Shown: positions 46,824-58,167, numbered from the stretch's first letter. The stretch is 64,000 bases of DNA from Papio anubis (GCF_008728515.1 NC_044981.1:115042385-115106384); one strand, 5' to 3'. Program-made: numbers and translations. The notes: a model not told the origin generated them from the letters alone.

Positions 46824-47140
46824 TTTAAAAAATGGAGGAAGAATCCAGCCTATCATTGATGGGCATTTGGGTTGGTTCCAAGTCTTTGCTATTGTGAATA
46901 GTGCTGCAATAAACATACGTGTGCATGTGTCTTTATAGGAGCATGATATATAATCCTTTGGGTATATACCCAGTAATGGGATGGCTGGGTCAAATGGTAT
47001 TTCTAGTTCTAGATCCTTGAGGAATCGCCACACTGTCTTCTACAATGGTTGAACTAGTTTATAGTCCCACTAACAGTGGAAAAGTGTTCCTATTTCTCCA
47101 CATCCTCTCCAGCACCTGTTGTTCCCTGACTTTTTTTTTT

Positions 47141-47343
47141 ATTACATTGTCTTTATTAGAGTCATGCAAACTTCATCTTACTTTTTGTTACTATCATGCT
47201 TTTAGATTTCTGAAATATGCTTTTGTAGTACATTTTGCAGTATTGCTACACACATTGAAGTTTCATGGTGAAGTTAAATTGCACTGAAAAAACATGAATT
47301 AACTTTCAACTCTTCTACTGACATTGTAGAGAACTTTATATTC
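47141..47343 (-). other. 3'-transduced flank of the inner L1
   Basis: About 203 bp with no similarity to L1. On the minus strand it ends with AATAAA (47152-47157 as ttatt/t on +) 11 bases before the poly(A). It should match the unique 3' flank of a source L1 elsewhere in the genome. I recognise no gene in it. Confidence 0.82.
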
Positions 47344-47554
47344 TTTTTTTTATGTACTTTATGTTCTAGGGTACATGTGCACAACGTGCAGTTTTGTTAT
47401 ATATGTATACATGTACCATGTTGGTGTGCTGCACCCATTAACTCGTCATTTACATTAGGTATATCTCCTACTGCTATCCCTTCCCCCTTCCCCAACCCCA
47501 CAACAGGTCCCGGTGTGTGATATTCCCCTTCCTGTGTCCAACTGATCTCATTAT

Positions 47555-49721
47555 TCAATTCCCACCTATGAATGAGAACACGGGGTGTTTGGTTTTCTGT
47601 TCTTGCAATAGTTTGCTGAGAATGATGGTTTCCAGCTGCATCCATGTCCCTACAAAGGACATGAACTCATCCATTTTTTATGGCTACATAGTATTCCATG
47701 GTGTATATGTGCCACATTTTCTTAATCCAGTGTGTCATTGATGGACATTTGGGTTGGTTCCAAGTCTTTGCTATTGTGAATAGTGCCGCAATAAACATAC
47801 GTGTGTATGTGTCTTTATAGCAGCATGACTTATAATCCTTTGGGTATATACCCAGTAATGGGATGGCTGGGTCAAATGGTATTTCTAGTTCTAGATCCTT
47901 GAGGAATCGCCACACTGTCTTCCACAATGGTTGAACTAGTTTACAGTCCCACCAACAGTGTAAAAGTGTTCTTATTTCTCCATATCCTCTCCAGTACCTG
48001 TTGTTTCCTGACTTTTTAATGATCGCCATTCTAACTAGTGTGAGATGGTATCTCATTGTGGTTTTGATTTGCATTTCTCTGATGGCTAGTGATGATGAGC
48101 ATTTTTTCATGTGTCTGTTGGCTGCATAAATGTCTTCTTTTGAGAAGTGTCTGTTCATATCCTTTGCCCACTTTTTGATGGGGTTGTTTGTTTTTTTTCT
48201 TGTAAATTTGTTTGAGTTCTTTGTAGGTTCTGGATATTAGCCCTTTGTCAGATGAGTAGATTGCAAAAATTTTCTCTCATTCTGTAGGTTGCCTGTTCAC
48301 TCTGATGGTAGTTTCTTTTGCTGTGTAGAAGCTCTTTAGTTTAATTAGATCCCATTTGTCAATTTTGGCTTTTGTTGTCATTGCTTTTGGTGTTTTAGAC
48401 ATGAAGTCCTTGCCCATGCCTATGTCCTGAATGGTATTGCCTAGGTTTTCTTCTAGGGTTTTTATGGTTTTAGGTCTAACATTTAAGTCTCTAATCCATC
48501 TTGAATTAATTTTTGTATAAGGTATAAGGAAGGGATCCAGTTTCAGCTTTCTACTTATGGCTAGCCAATTTTCCTAGCACCATTTATTAAATAGGGAATC
48601 CTTTCCCCATTTCTTGTTTTTGTCAGGTTTGTCAAAGATCAGATGGCTGTAGATGTGTGGTATTATTTCTGAGGACTCTGTTCTGTTCCATTGGTCTATA
48701 TCTCTGTTTTGGTACCAGTACCACGTTGTTTTGGTTACTGTAGCCTTGTAGTATAGTTTGAAGTCAGGTATCGTGATGCCTCCAGCTTTGTTCTTTTTGC
48801 TTAGGATTGTCTTGGCAATGTGGGCTCTTTTTTGGTTCCATATGAACTTTAAAGCAGTTTTTTCCAATTCTGTGAAGAAACTCATTGGTAGCTTGATGGG
48901 GATGGCATTGAATCTATAAATTACCTTGGGCAGTATGGCCATTTTCACAATATTGATTCTTCCTATCCATGAGCATGGAATGTTCTTCCATTTGTTTGTG
49001 TCCTCTTTTATTTCATTGAACAGTGCTTTGTAGTTCTCCTTGAAGAGGTCCTTCATATCCCTTGTAAGTTGGATTCCTAGGTATTTTATTCTCTTTGAAG
49101 AAATTGTGAATGGGAGTTCACTCATGATTTGGCTCTCTGTTTGTTATTTGTGTATAAGAATGCTTGTGACTTTTGCACATTGATTTTGTATCCTGAGACT
49201 TTGCTGAAGTTGCTTATCAGCTTAAGGAGATTTGGGGCTGAGACGATGGGGTTTTCTAAATATACAATCATGTCATCTGCAAACAGGGACAATTTGACTT
49301 CCTCTTTTCCTAATTGAATACCCTTTCTTTCTTTCTCCTGTCTGATTGCCCTGGCCAGAACTTTCAACACTATGTTGAATAGGAGTGGTGAGAGAGGGCA
49401 TCCCTGTCTTGTGCCAGTTTTTAAGGGGAATACTTCCAGTTTTTGCCCATTTGTATGATACTGGCTGTGGGTTTGTCATAAATAGCTCTTATTATTTTGA
49501 GACACGTTCCATCAATACCGAATGTATTGAGAGTTTTTAAAATGAAGGGCTGTTGAATTTTTTCAAAGGCCTTTTCTGTACCTATTGAGATAATCATGTG
49601 GTTTTTGTCTTTGGTTCTGTTTATACGCTGGATTATGTTTATTGATTTGCATATGTTGAACCAGCCTTGCATCCCAGGGATGAAGCCCACTTGATCATCA
49701 TGGATAAGCTTTTTGATGTGC
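47555..49721 (-). pseudogene. broken L1 ORF2 (reverse transcriptase region to C terminus)
   Basis: L1 ORF2 encodes endonuclease plus reverse transcriptase. Here the endonuclease domain is lost by 5' truncation. The remaining sequence, read on the minus strand, runs from the start of the RT domain (near 49721, with HDDQVGFIPGMQGWFN) through the catalytic SLFADDMIVYLEN motif (open stretch 49122-49370), then the thumb and connecting region (48574-49125), to the C-terminal segment (47667-48158). The frame changes between these pieces and stops occur, so no protein can be made. In the C-terminal cysteine motif (YWRGYGEIRTLLHCWWDC), two positions that are normally Cys are Tyr. Expected stop near 47555. 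Confidence 0.88.
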
Positions 49722-50197
49722 TTTCCTGACTTTTTAATGATCGTCATTCTAACTGGTGTAAGATGATGGTATCTCACTGTGGTTTTGATTAGCATTTCTC
49801 TGATGGCCAGTGATGATGAAAATGTGGTACATATAGGTACATATACACCATGGAATACTATGCAGCCATAAAAAAGGATGAGTTCATGTCCTTTGTAGGG
49901 ACATGGATGCAGCTGGAAACAGAAAACCAAACACCGCATGTTCTTACTCATAGGTGGGAAGTGAACAATGAGAACACTTGGACACAGGCAGGGGATCATC
50001 ACACACCAGGGCCTGTTGTGGGGTGTGGGGAGCAGGGAGGGATAGTGTTAGGAGAATATACCTAATGTAAATGATGGCTTAATGGGTGTAGCACACCAAC
50101 ATGGCACATGTATACATATGTAACAAAGCTGCATGTTGTGCACATGTACCCTGGAACTTAAAGTATAATAATAATTTTAAAAAATGGAGACAGAATC

Positions 50198-50567
50198 AAC
50201 AAACATAATCCTGGCAAAGAGGAGAAAGCAAATGAGGAAAAAAGAAATAGTTAAGTAATCTGGTTTTCCAGCCAATTTTCAGTTACTTTTCCATGGCCTT
50301 GAGTTTCTTACTTAACTGGGAAACTGACAAACACAGAAGGGATTACAGCCAAACTCATCATGTAATCAGCATGTGTTCCAAACATATTTTACATTATATC
50401 CCTGGCTAGCACAATCTATGCTGCTAAAAGTCTATCCCACATGCATGTGCTTCCTAATAATAAGAGTAATATGGAGCTGTATAGAGGGCCCCTGCTATCA
50501 CTATTTTCCAGGTAAGAAAATTGAAACATGAGGAATATGGATGGCTTGCCTACTAATTAAAAAAATA
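50198..50567. other. single-copy DNA
   Basis: Nothing recognised. Confidence 0.5.
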
Positions 50568-50576
50568 GTAGTTTAG

Positions 50577-50875
50577 ACTGGGCACAGTGGCTCATGCCTG
50601 TAATCCCAGCACTTTGGGAGGCCAAGGCAGGTGGATCATGAGGTCAGGAGATCGAGACCATCCTGGCCAACATGGTGAAACCCTGTCTCTACTAAAAACA
50701 CAAAAATTAGCTGGGTGTGGTGGCAGGCACCTGTAGTCCCAGCTACTCAGGAGGCTGAGGCAGGAGAATCTCTCGAGCCTAGGAGGCGGAGGTTGCAGTG
50801 AACCAAGATGGTACCACTGCACTCCAGCCGCAGTGACAGAGCAAGACTCTGTCTCAAAAAAAAAAAAAAAAAAAT
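50577..50875 (+). mobile_element. AluY or late AluS
   Basis: Forward, full-length, 19-A tail, duplications gtagtttag at 50568-50576 and 50876-50884. The 184-codon antisense frame 50592-51146 is mostly Alu. Confidence 0.93.
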
Positions 50876-50884
50876 GTAGTTTAG

Positions 50885-52231
50885 TCGCTACTAAAAATAC
50901 AGTAGGGGGTGGGGATAGTCTGGGGCACATTTCTTCCAGAGGCCTAATAATAGCAGTTCGCCAAAGACTGGGTTGAAGAGCCAAGTTAAAATTAAAATCT
51001 GGGTTAACTACTGGGAAAGTTATTCTAAGTTTCAAACTAATGGGGGAAATAAGAGTACTCTCATAACTTGATGTGACTACTAAGTTATATGTTGCATATA
51101 AAGCTTTTTGCATGGTGTTAATAATATCAATGCTTATTATTGTCATTATTCTGAGAAATAGATCTCATAATTTGTGCAAACATTCCAAATATATTAGGCA
51201 TTTTTTAAGGAGCTGCTCAAGGCTACGTGAATCTCTGAGCTAGAGCAACTCTCAAGACGTTATATTATGCAGTGGTCTTAACAGGTACAGCAAGTACTAA
51301 GATAGCATATGAAACTTATTCTAACACATAAAATTAATAGCTTCAGCAAGTTTTTCATCTGTAGTTTTAGTCAAGTAGGATAAGTTATATTTTCCACCTG
51401 GGGTTAGAGAAGGGATGTACTAGATGAATAAAAATTCTGGTAAGCAGAACTATCATCTTTCAAGATGCAGGCATCACCAACTTCTGAGGAAAGAATATAC
51501 AAATAGTTAACAAAATGATACTGAAGTTACTTCGGTTTTCCTAAGAGACTTCAGAGGCTACTTCAACCTCTTGAATTACCTGAAGACCTTCAGGTTGGAC
51601 TCCAATTTTCTTCATATGGCAAAATTTCTGAGAGATGCCTGGTTGGTGACCATTTCTGATTGACTGTTAGTGAAGCATGTTTACAGTTATCTTCCCCAAG
51701 TAAAGCTGGAGTTTGGATGGGCTCTGAACGTCCCCCCGCTCCATCCCCCTGTCTTTCCCCTTTGAATACTAAAAGGAATCTGCTGTCATAATAACTCTAC
51801 TAGATCTGTTTAATAATAGACCTTAAAGTGGAGACAACAATTTGCCAATACCTACCTTTGTAATATAATGGATTAGATAAAAACCTGTAGAATAAACTGT
51901 GTCTCAGTCTGCTACTCAGAACTTGGCATAATTAAAATCAATGACATTATCCGTGAACTTAGTTATAGTCTCATTTTACCTTCAATCTTCTCTGCTCTCA
52001 AAACCTTTTTGTTAACAGCTGTTAACAAAAAGGAACAGAGACTATTGCATTCTCCACATTCTGCTATTACCTAACTCTGATCACATCTTAGCAAGCAAAT
52101 GAGCGAGAGATGAGCAAAGGATAGGGAAAAAGGGATCCAAGTACTCAGCTATTGATAATTCACAAATGGTCTAATTCAGACTAGGAAATGGAAGTGCTCA
52201 TTGTTGCATTTTATTCTTTTGCTTCCATTGC
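50885..52231. other. single-copy DNA with a long palindrome
   Basis: No transposon recognised; contains the 30-bp palindrome listed separately. Confidence 0.5.
52004..52033. repeat. 30-bp perfect palindrome
   Basis: The arm cctttttgttaacag (52004-52018) meets its exact reverse complement (52019-52033) with no spacer. The centre is an E-box-like cagctg, flanked by two gttaac half-sites. Confidence 0.97.
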
Positions 52232-52529
52232 TTTTTTTTTTTTCCTGAGACTGAGTCTCACTCTGTCACCCAGGCTGGAGTGCAGTGACACCATCTCAGA
52301 TGACTGCAACCTCTGCCTCCCAGATTCCAGCGATTCTCCTGCCTCAGCCCCCTGAGTATCTGGGATTACAGGCACCCACACACCAAGCCAGGCTAAGTTT
52401 TGTATTTTTAGTGCAGACGGGGTTTCACCACGTTGGCCAGGCTAGTCTCAAACTCCTGACCTCAGGTGATCTGCCCACCTTGGCCTCCCAAAGTGCTGTG
52501 ATTACAGGTGTGAGCCACCGCACCCGGCT
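52232..52529 (-). mobile_element. AluS
   Basis: Antisense full-length. Flanks ccattgctttt and ctattgctttt suggest the duplication. The 93-codon frame inside is an artefact. Confidence 0.92.
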
Positions 52530-52539
52530 GCCTATTGCT

Positions 52540-53009
52540 TTTTTAATTTTACCTTCATGGGGATGAGTCTTCAAAAGAGTCTTAGAGCTCCTACAATGGA
52601 TGTGTCCTCTAAGCCTTCAGACGTGGAGAAGGAAAGTAAGCCCAAGATATGACTGTGGAGAAGCGAGCAGAGCAGAGTCTAACTTTGATGCATGCTTTTG
52701 CAGTTTTAATCATTTTGAAATCTGTGTTCAAGTTATGTCACTCTCTGAAAAACCTTCAGATAAAGGCAGCTTGAAAAATGCTGCATTCAGGCAATTGCAA
52801 GTGACTAATACTAATGCTCCAATACACAGCTGGGGCATTGGTTACTATTTCCAACACATTCGCTATAAAGAATATACCAGATTTATTGATCAAACATTTT
52901 ATGGCACTTCTATAAGCTCTGTTAAATCAGTGACTTTTTGCACAGATGGCCTTTCTTGGTTCCTTAATCTAAATAGGTTTCTCACCCCTTCCCCTTAGCC
53001 TCCCTTCCT
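52540..53009. other. single-copy DNA, long but unrecognised frame
   Basis: A + frame of 132 codons starts at 52600 and ends at 52998 outside any repeat I know. It has no domain, signal peptide or low-complexity bias that I recognise. At this length in 64 kb a chance frame is plausible. Confidence 0.35.
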
Positions 53010-53225
53010 TTTGCTTCAGTGTATTGATCATCCATTTATCATACGTTTACTTGGATATTTATTTGTATGTTGTCTGTCTCCCTACTGGACTCTCAGCTCT
53101 GTTAGGATAGGGACACAGGTCTAATTTGCTTAGGACTATAAAGCCTTTTATTTTCCTAGTGCATGATACAGAGTAAGATCTCAATGTTCAGTAAAATGAA
53201 TGAATGAGTGAATAAATGAGCAAAT
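53010..53225 (+). repeat. L2 3' end
   Basis: gtctgtctccctactggact, gttaggatagggacacaggt and the closing aaaatgaatgaatgagtgaa fit the L2 terminus. Confidence 0.68.
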
Positions 53226-53290
53226 GCATGAGTGCTGGACTCCAGTCCCAGCCACTAACTTCTGGTGTAATCTAATAAAGCCACTTCCCT
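53226..53290 (-). repeat. MIR fragment, antisense
   Basis: ctggactccagtcccagcca and ctaacttctggtgtaatct mirror the 3' part of MIR. Confidence 0.5.
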
Positions 53291-53559
53291 CTACCACACC
53301 ATTTCCCTGACACATGAACCCAAACCCAATCCCTTACAACCTTAATTACCTCTGCAGTATCCCAGGACTCCACCACATAGCTGTTAAAAAAATCAAACAC
53401 CTAGACTACATGATCCTGAAGTCTCTTGTAGCTCCAAAAGTCTAGGAGCTACCTCTGGCTTAAGGAGGTTCAAGATCTCAATGGTGGATAAATGTTACGG
53501 ATCCTGAATACAGTGTAAGAAAAAAGAATGACGGTAACAGCTGTGCTAACCATCTATAA

Positions 53560-53770
53560 ATTCTACTCCATGTCGGATCCCAGGCTGGACACTTAACATA
53601 TGTTCTCTCACACATTCTTCATGCATCCTTTCAATATGGGTGTTATTATCTGTTTTGCAGAAGAGCAGACTGATGCACCGAAATGTTAAGCATCTTGCCC
53701 AATCCTTCAGAGCGAACATGGTCATAATCAAGACCATCATCTAGTTGCTGGGTATTACTAACACATGAAC
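53560..53770 (+). repeat. MIR
   Basis: ttaacatatgttctctcaca, atgggtgttattatctgttt and gaccatcatctagttgctgg lie in the positions expected of a diverged MIR. Confidence 0.62.
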
Positions 53771-54136
53771 CCAGGCTTTTAGGAGAATAGAGTCTATCTG
53801 AATTGAGTAGAGCTTTACATATTTGGACGTCATTCTTTAAATTATGTTCACTCTTCAAATCCATAGGAGCCAATTTCTTGTGTTGGGATGTGCTGGCTGC
53901 TTAACTAAGATGCCCACCTCTTCCTCTGGGAGCCATCCCTGAAGGTCTGCGACCATGGGAGGTGCCTCTCCCGCACTCCCAAGGCAGCCCGCACCCACCT
54001 CTTTCCTTGCACTGATCCTACTTCATTCTAGCTGCCTCTTCATTTCTATGGTGGGAGAGAAACCTTCTGCAGTCACTAGGGGAGTGGAACAATTCATATG
54101 AGAAAAGGTGGGTCTTTGTTTAGGAAAATACCTGTT
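53771..54136. other. single-copy DNA
   Basis: Nothing recognised. Confidence 0.5.
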
Positions 54137-54303
54137 TAGGCAGGAGGATCGCTGGAGCCTAGCAGTTCGAGACCAACCTGGGCAAAACAGTGAGATCCTG
54201 TCTCTACAAAAAACTAAAAAATAAAAACATTGGCTGGGTGTGGTGGTACGTGTCTGTAGTCCCATCTATTTAGGAAGCTGAGGCTGGAGGATCGCTTGAG
54301 CCC
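54137..54303 (+). mobile_element. partial AluJ
   Basis: Starts inside the left arm (caggaggatcgctggagcct) and ends in the right arm (ggaggatcgcttgagcccat); both ends are truncated. Confidence 0.85.
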
Positions 54304-55667
54304 ATCTCCTTGAACGTAAAGGGTGAGGCACATCAGGGCCTCAGGAGAGAGTAAAATTCTCTACTACTTTCCGGCACTAATTCTGATCTGTTTTTCCCAA
54401 TGCTCCTGTGGCTATCTTACCCACCAGGCTAGAAAAACTGGAGAGACTTCTAGAGACAGAAGAGCTGCTTGCTGAGGGATACTGCCTCCTGAGCCCTTCT
54501 CAGAGGTGGCACAGGAACTCTGAAAAGGCTCTGAGGGAGCACCTGAAGGAGGTGCTGTCCTGGGGGTCAGGGTGACCTGTAAATGTAGATGCTATATGCT
54601 CGTCACAGCTTCGTTCTCCAAAAATGCCACAGATATCTTTATATCCTTAGTTTTTTCAAATTAGTGAGAATCCCCTATTTCTAAATGAATACAATCCCCA
54701 TTTCAATAGAAAACTGAACAGCCTGTTATCCAGATGTATGACTGATTTGGTTTTGTGCTAGAATGTCCATCCTTATAGTGCAAGCCATAAGATGTAAGCT
54801 GGTCATAAGGAAACGTTCAAAACGATGCATAAAGTGTCACATACTCCAGCAGGTCAAGCAGATTTCACATTAGTGAACTCTGTTCTTAGTACATAAGTGA
54901 GAAGAAAGAAAGAAAACTGACACATCCAGCAGTGGCTGACCCCTCCCATGTGTGGCGACCCCCTTCAATTCAGCAAACACTCCCTGAGTGGCAGCAGGTG
55001 CAGGGCCCTGCGCTGGGCACGTGAGGGATACAAGGACAATCAGGTAGTGCACACTCTGAAGCAGCTTTATATGCCACTGGAGTTACACCTTCTTTGAGTT
55101 ATACACTTAAACCATCATTGTTGAAGAGTGAAGTGTTTTTCTTATCAGTATGAGCATTCTGTGAAATGGTTGATTTTGAGAGACGTAGTTGCTCTGTTGA
55201 CCTTTTCCCCATCTTGTTTTTACTGTTGTTGTTGTTGTTGTTCATAAATTGATGCTGTTATGGAAACAATACAGGTAAGAGTCTGTCTTAGATAAGCAAT
55301 TTTTTTCCATCTATTGTCTCCATGGTTTTACATTGTTTAACAGCTTTTTAAAAGACCTCAAAGAATAGCACTAATACACCCAGGAGAAAAAGTCATATAA
55401 AGGTATAAAGTTCATTTCATTATAACCTTGAATACATTTAAACAAAGATAAATAACACGCAACGTCAAAATAATCTTAAGTCCTTGACCACATCTTAAAA
55501 ACAAGACAATTTACTACCATTTAGTTACTTCTTACAGGAAAACAGATACCAGTAGGTAACCATTAGATTTTTCTAGGTGAAAATCATTTCTGAGAAAGCA
55601 TTCTCTTTACCAAAGCAGCATTATTTCCAATAAAGAAGCCAATCATTCATCTAGTATTGGTTTATTA
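54304..55667. other. single-copy DNA, with an L2-like patch
   Basis: 54960-55080 (aattcagcaaacactccctg, then gccctgcgctgggcacgtg) resembles an old LINE 3' region. A GTT repeat lies at 55223-55242. No gene. Confidence 0.45.
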
Positions 55668-55680
55668 AACAGTTACTGAG

Positions 55681-55961
55681 GCCAGGCGCAGTGGCTCACA
55701 CTTGTAATCCCAGCACTGGGAGGCTGAGGTGGGTAGATAACTTGAGCTCAGGAGTTCGAGATCAGCCTAGGCAACATGATGAAACCCTATCTCTACAAAA
55801 AGTACAAAAATTAACCAGGCATGGCAGTGCATGCCTGTAATCCCAGCTACTCAGGAGGCCAAAGTGGGAGCATTACTTGAGCCCAGGAGACGGAGGTGAG
55901 ATCATGCCACTGCACTCCAGTCTGGGCAGTAGAGCAAGACTCTTTCAAAAAACAAACAACC
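55681..55961 (+). mobile_element. Alu (J/S)
   Basis: Forward Alu with a small deletion near gacggaggtgagatcatgcc and duplications aacagttactgag (55668-55680) and aacagttaatgag (55962-55974). Confidence 0.92.
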
Positions 55962-55974
55962 AACAGTTAATGAG

Positions 55975-56539
55975 GGCATACAATGAGCTAAACACTATGC
56001 TACATAGGTGGATTTTTAAATGAGAAAAACACAGACCCAGCTATCCTGGATTTCTTTGAGAAACATTAAATAAATAAAATTACTCCCAGTTCCTTTGTGG
56101 AAATAGGTGTGGGCCTTTAAGAGATAAATACAATCTCTCTCTCCTGGAAAAACCCAAGGAAATATTTAGGACTGTTAAACCATCATGATTCTGGCTCTCA
56201 CTTCAAATAAACAGGATAAATAAACCTCCCTTCTCTGCATTTCTAATTTAGCAAAGCCTTTATATACCCTTTAAGAGTAAGTGAATTTCATATTTGCATT
56301 TTATTTGAAATGTGCTGGCATTTTGCTAGATTTTTAACTGCAATTTGGCAGCCCTGAGCAGTCTATTTGGAGAGATAAAGCAATATCTGCTCAGAGTTTC
56401 TAATTCTGGGCCTATGCACATACAAATGTATGCACATATTTAGAATATCTGTGAAGAATACATTAGTGCTGGGATTAGGCAGGGGGATAAGCCAGAGACA
56501 TTCCAGGTAAGTATCCAATGACACTATTGGATTTCATTA
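55975..56539. other. single-copy DNA
   Basis: Nothing firm; the first 80 bases could be L2-like. Confidence 0.45.
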
Positions 56540-56925
56540 ATTAAGTGCTGACTATGTGTTACGCATCACTCTTATACTATATTTAATCTTCAGAGCACTA
56601 ATAACAATTGCTAACATGTACTAAGCATTTTTTATGTGCCAAGCTTTATTTTAAGAATATATATATCAATGTGTTTAATGCTGTCACAGCCTTAAGTTAT
56701 GGTGGATTCATACCCATGCAGTTGGATATGAAAGTCTAGGTTGGTAACTGCTATATTTTACTGCCTTTCTAAGAAGTGCTACTACCATTCCCCCATGCTC
56801 AGATGAGGACGCCGGGGCTTGGAGAGGCTGGCTAGCCTGCTCGAGATCACACAGACAGAAAATGGCAGAGCTGGAATTTGGACCCAGGTAGTCTGGCTCC
56901 AACTCCTAATCCTTTATGTTTCATA
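56540..56925 (+). repeat. MIR, one full copy plus a fragment
   Basis: A short piece (aagtgctgactatgtgttac) is followed by a nearly complete copy: taacatgtactaagcatttt, then tgctcagatgaggacgccgg, gagatcacacagacagaaaa and gacccaggtagtctggctcc. Confidence 0.85.
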
Positions 56926-57117
56926 ACGACCAAGCTAGATTTGTCTCTGTGGCACATATGAGAAAGACAGGCTTGGTCTGTGAGAATCAGAGGTGGAGAG
57001 AAGTGGGGAAAAATATGTGGAAGGTGTTTTAAAAGTCCCTACAGATGGACTAACATATAAATTACTGTCTAAACTTTTGAAAGTGAAAACAGACATTGTT
57101 AAAATAATAATGCCAGG

Positions 57118-57517
57118 TAGGACATGGTGGCTCACACCTGTAACCCCAGCACTTTGGGATGCCAAGGCAGGAGGATTGCTTGAGCCTAGGAGTTTGAGAC
57201 CAGCCCGGGCAACATAGTGAGATTCTGTCTCTACAAAAAAAAATTTATAACCTCATTATAACTATGTTATAACCTGTACTGATATAAAGGCTATGTAGAT
57301 GTTGGTGTGGATGTGGTGAAAAGGGAACACTTTGATACCGTGGGTGGAAATGTAAACTAGTACGACAACTATGGTGGTACATGGTAGTCCCAGCTACTGG
57401 GGAGGCTGAGGCAGGAGGATCACTTGAGCCCAGAAGGTGAAGGCTACAGTGAGCTCCAATTGTGCCACTGCACACCAGCCTAGGCAACAGAGCGAGACCT
57501 CATCTCATAATAATAAT
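57118..57517 (+). mobile_element. Alu split by L1-derived sequence
   Basis: Left arm 57118-57240, non-Alu insert about 57241-57366, right arm 57367-57517. The duplications aataatgccagg (57106-57117) and aacaatgccagg (57518-57529) bracket the whole composite. Confidence 0.87.
57285..57366 (+). mobile_element. internal L1 ORF2-region fragment inside the Alu
   Basis: gtggatgtggtgaaaaggga followed by acactttgataccgtgggtg and gaaatgtaaactagtacgac matches the late ORF2 region of L1. It has no poly(A) and no own duplication that I can see. Confidence 0.75.
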
Positions 57518-57529
57518 AACAATGCCAGG

Positions 57530-57851
57530 ACCACAGGCATAAATCAGAAGGTATAATCCCCCAGCAAGGCTGTCTGTAACATGGAATCATGCCCATATTT
57601 CGTGAACTGAAGTACTGAGTACTTGAGTACTTAGTACATGAATTGAAAATTAGTAAAAAGATGGATGGGGTAAACAACCAAATGCCAGTTTCTGTAAGTT
57701 AAGTGATCCTTATAATAAGTAAGCCTGGTATAATGTCTTGATAAGCAAACTGTTATAGTAGTGATCTTCCAAAAGCTATTTCAAAATTGCATCACAGGGT
57801 AACAAAAAACACATTTTATTTGGAGAACTGAAATGATTCACTGAAACTGGC
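57530..57851. other. single-copy DNA
   Basis: A near-palindromic gtac-rich run, gtactgagtacttgagtact, lies at 57612; otherwise nothing recognised. Confidence 0.5.
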
Positions 57852-58167
57852 AGGCTGTGCATGGTGGCTGACGCCTGTAATCTCAGCACTTTGGGAGGCC
57901 GAGGCAGGCAGATCACCTGAGGCCAAGAGTTTGAGACCAGCCTGGCCAACATGATGAGACCCTGTCTCTACTAAAAATGCAAAAATTAGCTGGGCACGGT
58001 GGTGTGCATCTGTAGTCCCTACTTGGGACTACTACTCAGGAGGCTGAGGCAGGAGAATTGCTTGAACCTGGGAGGCGGAGGTTGCAGTGAGCTAAGATCA
58101 TGCCACTGCACTCCGACCTGGGCGACAGAGTGAGACTCTGTCTCAAAAAAAAAAAAAAAAAAAAAAA
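57852..58167 (+). mobile_element. AluS with a small templated insertion
   Basis: Forward full-length with a 23-A tail. At 58013-58031 the usual tagtcccagctactc is replaced by tagtccctacttgggacta, creating a hairpin. Confidence 0.92.

Larger units (their letters stand above)
47131..49721 (-). mobile_element. inner L1 with 3' transduction
   Basis: Antisense, 5'-truncated L1 (about 47352-49721) whose own A tail (T at 47344-47351) is followed, in its sense direction, by about 200 bp of unrelated sequence and a second poly(A) (T at 47131-47140). Duplications ttccctgacttttt (47122-47135) and tttcctgacttttt (49722-49735) bracket L1 and extra sequence together, so both arrived in one event. The target reads tt/aaaa on the L1 sense strand, as expected for the L1 endonuclease. 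It interrupts the outer L1, so it is younger. Confidence 0.9.
46846..50175 (+). mobile_element. outer L1, 5'-inverted, carrying a nested L1
   Basis: The 3' end is forward (49819-50175), ending in acttaaagtataataataa. The 5' part is inverted (46846-47130 and 49731-49818) and split by the inner L1. The inversion breakpoints are nearly adjacent in L1 coordinates: one side ends at the ccatcaatgatagg region and the other restarts at aaaatgtggtacatat. Target-site duplications of 22 bp lie at 46824-46845 and 50176-50197, with two mismatches (core aaaaaatggag). Without the insert the element is about 740 bp. Confidence 0.92.

Noticed and set aside
49421..50002. 193-codon antisense frame, the longest in the window
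   Set aside because: It crosses the junction between the outer inverted L1 and the inner L1, so it is a composite of two retrotransposons.
50592..51146. 184-codon antisense frame, the second longest in the window
   Set aside because: The C-terminal half is Alu and the N-terminal half has no recognised domain. Alu antisense frames are often open.
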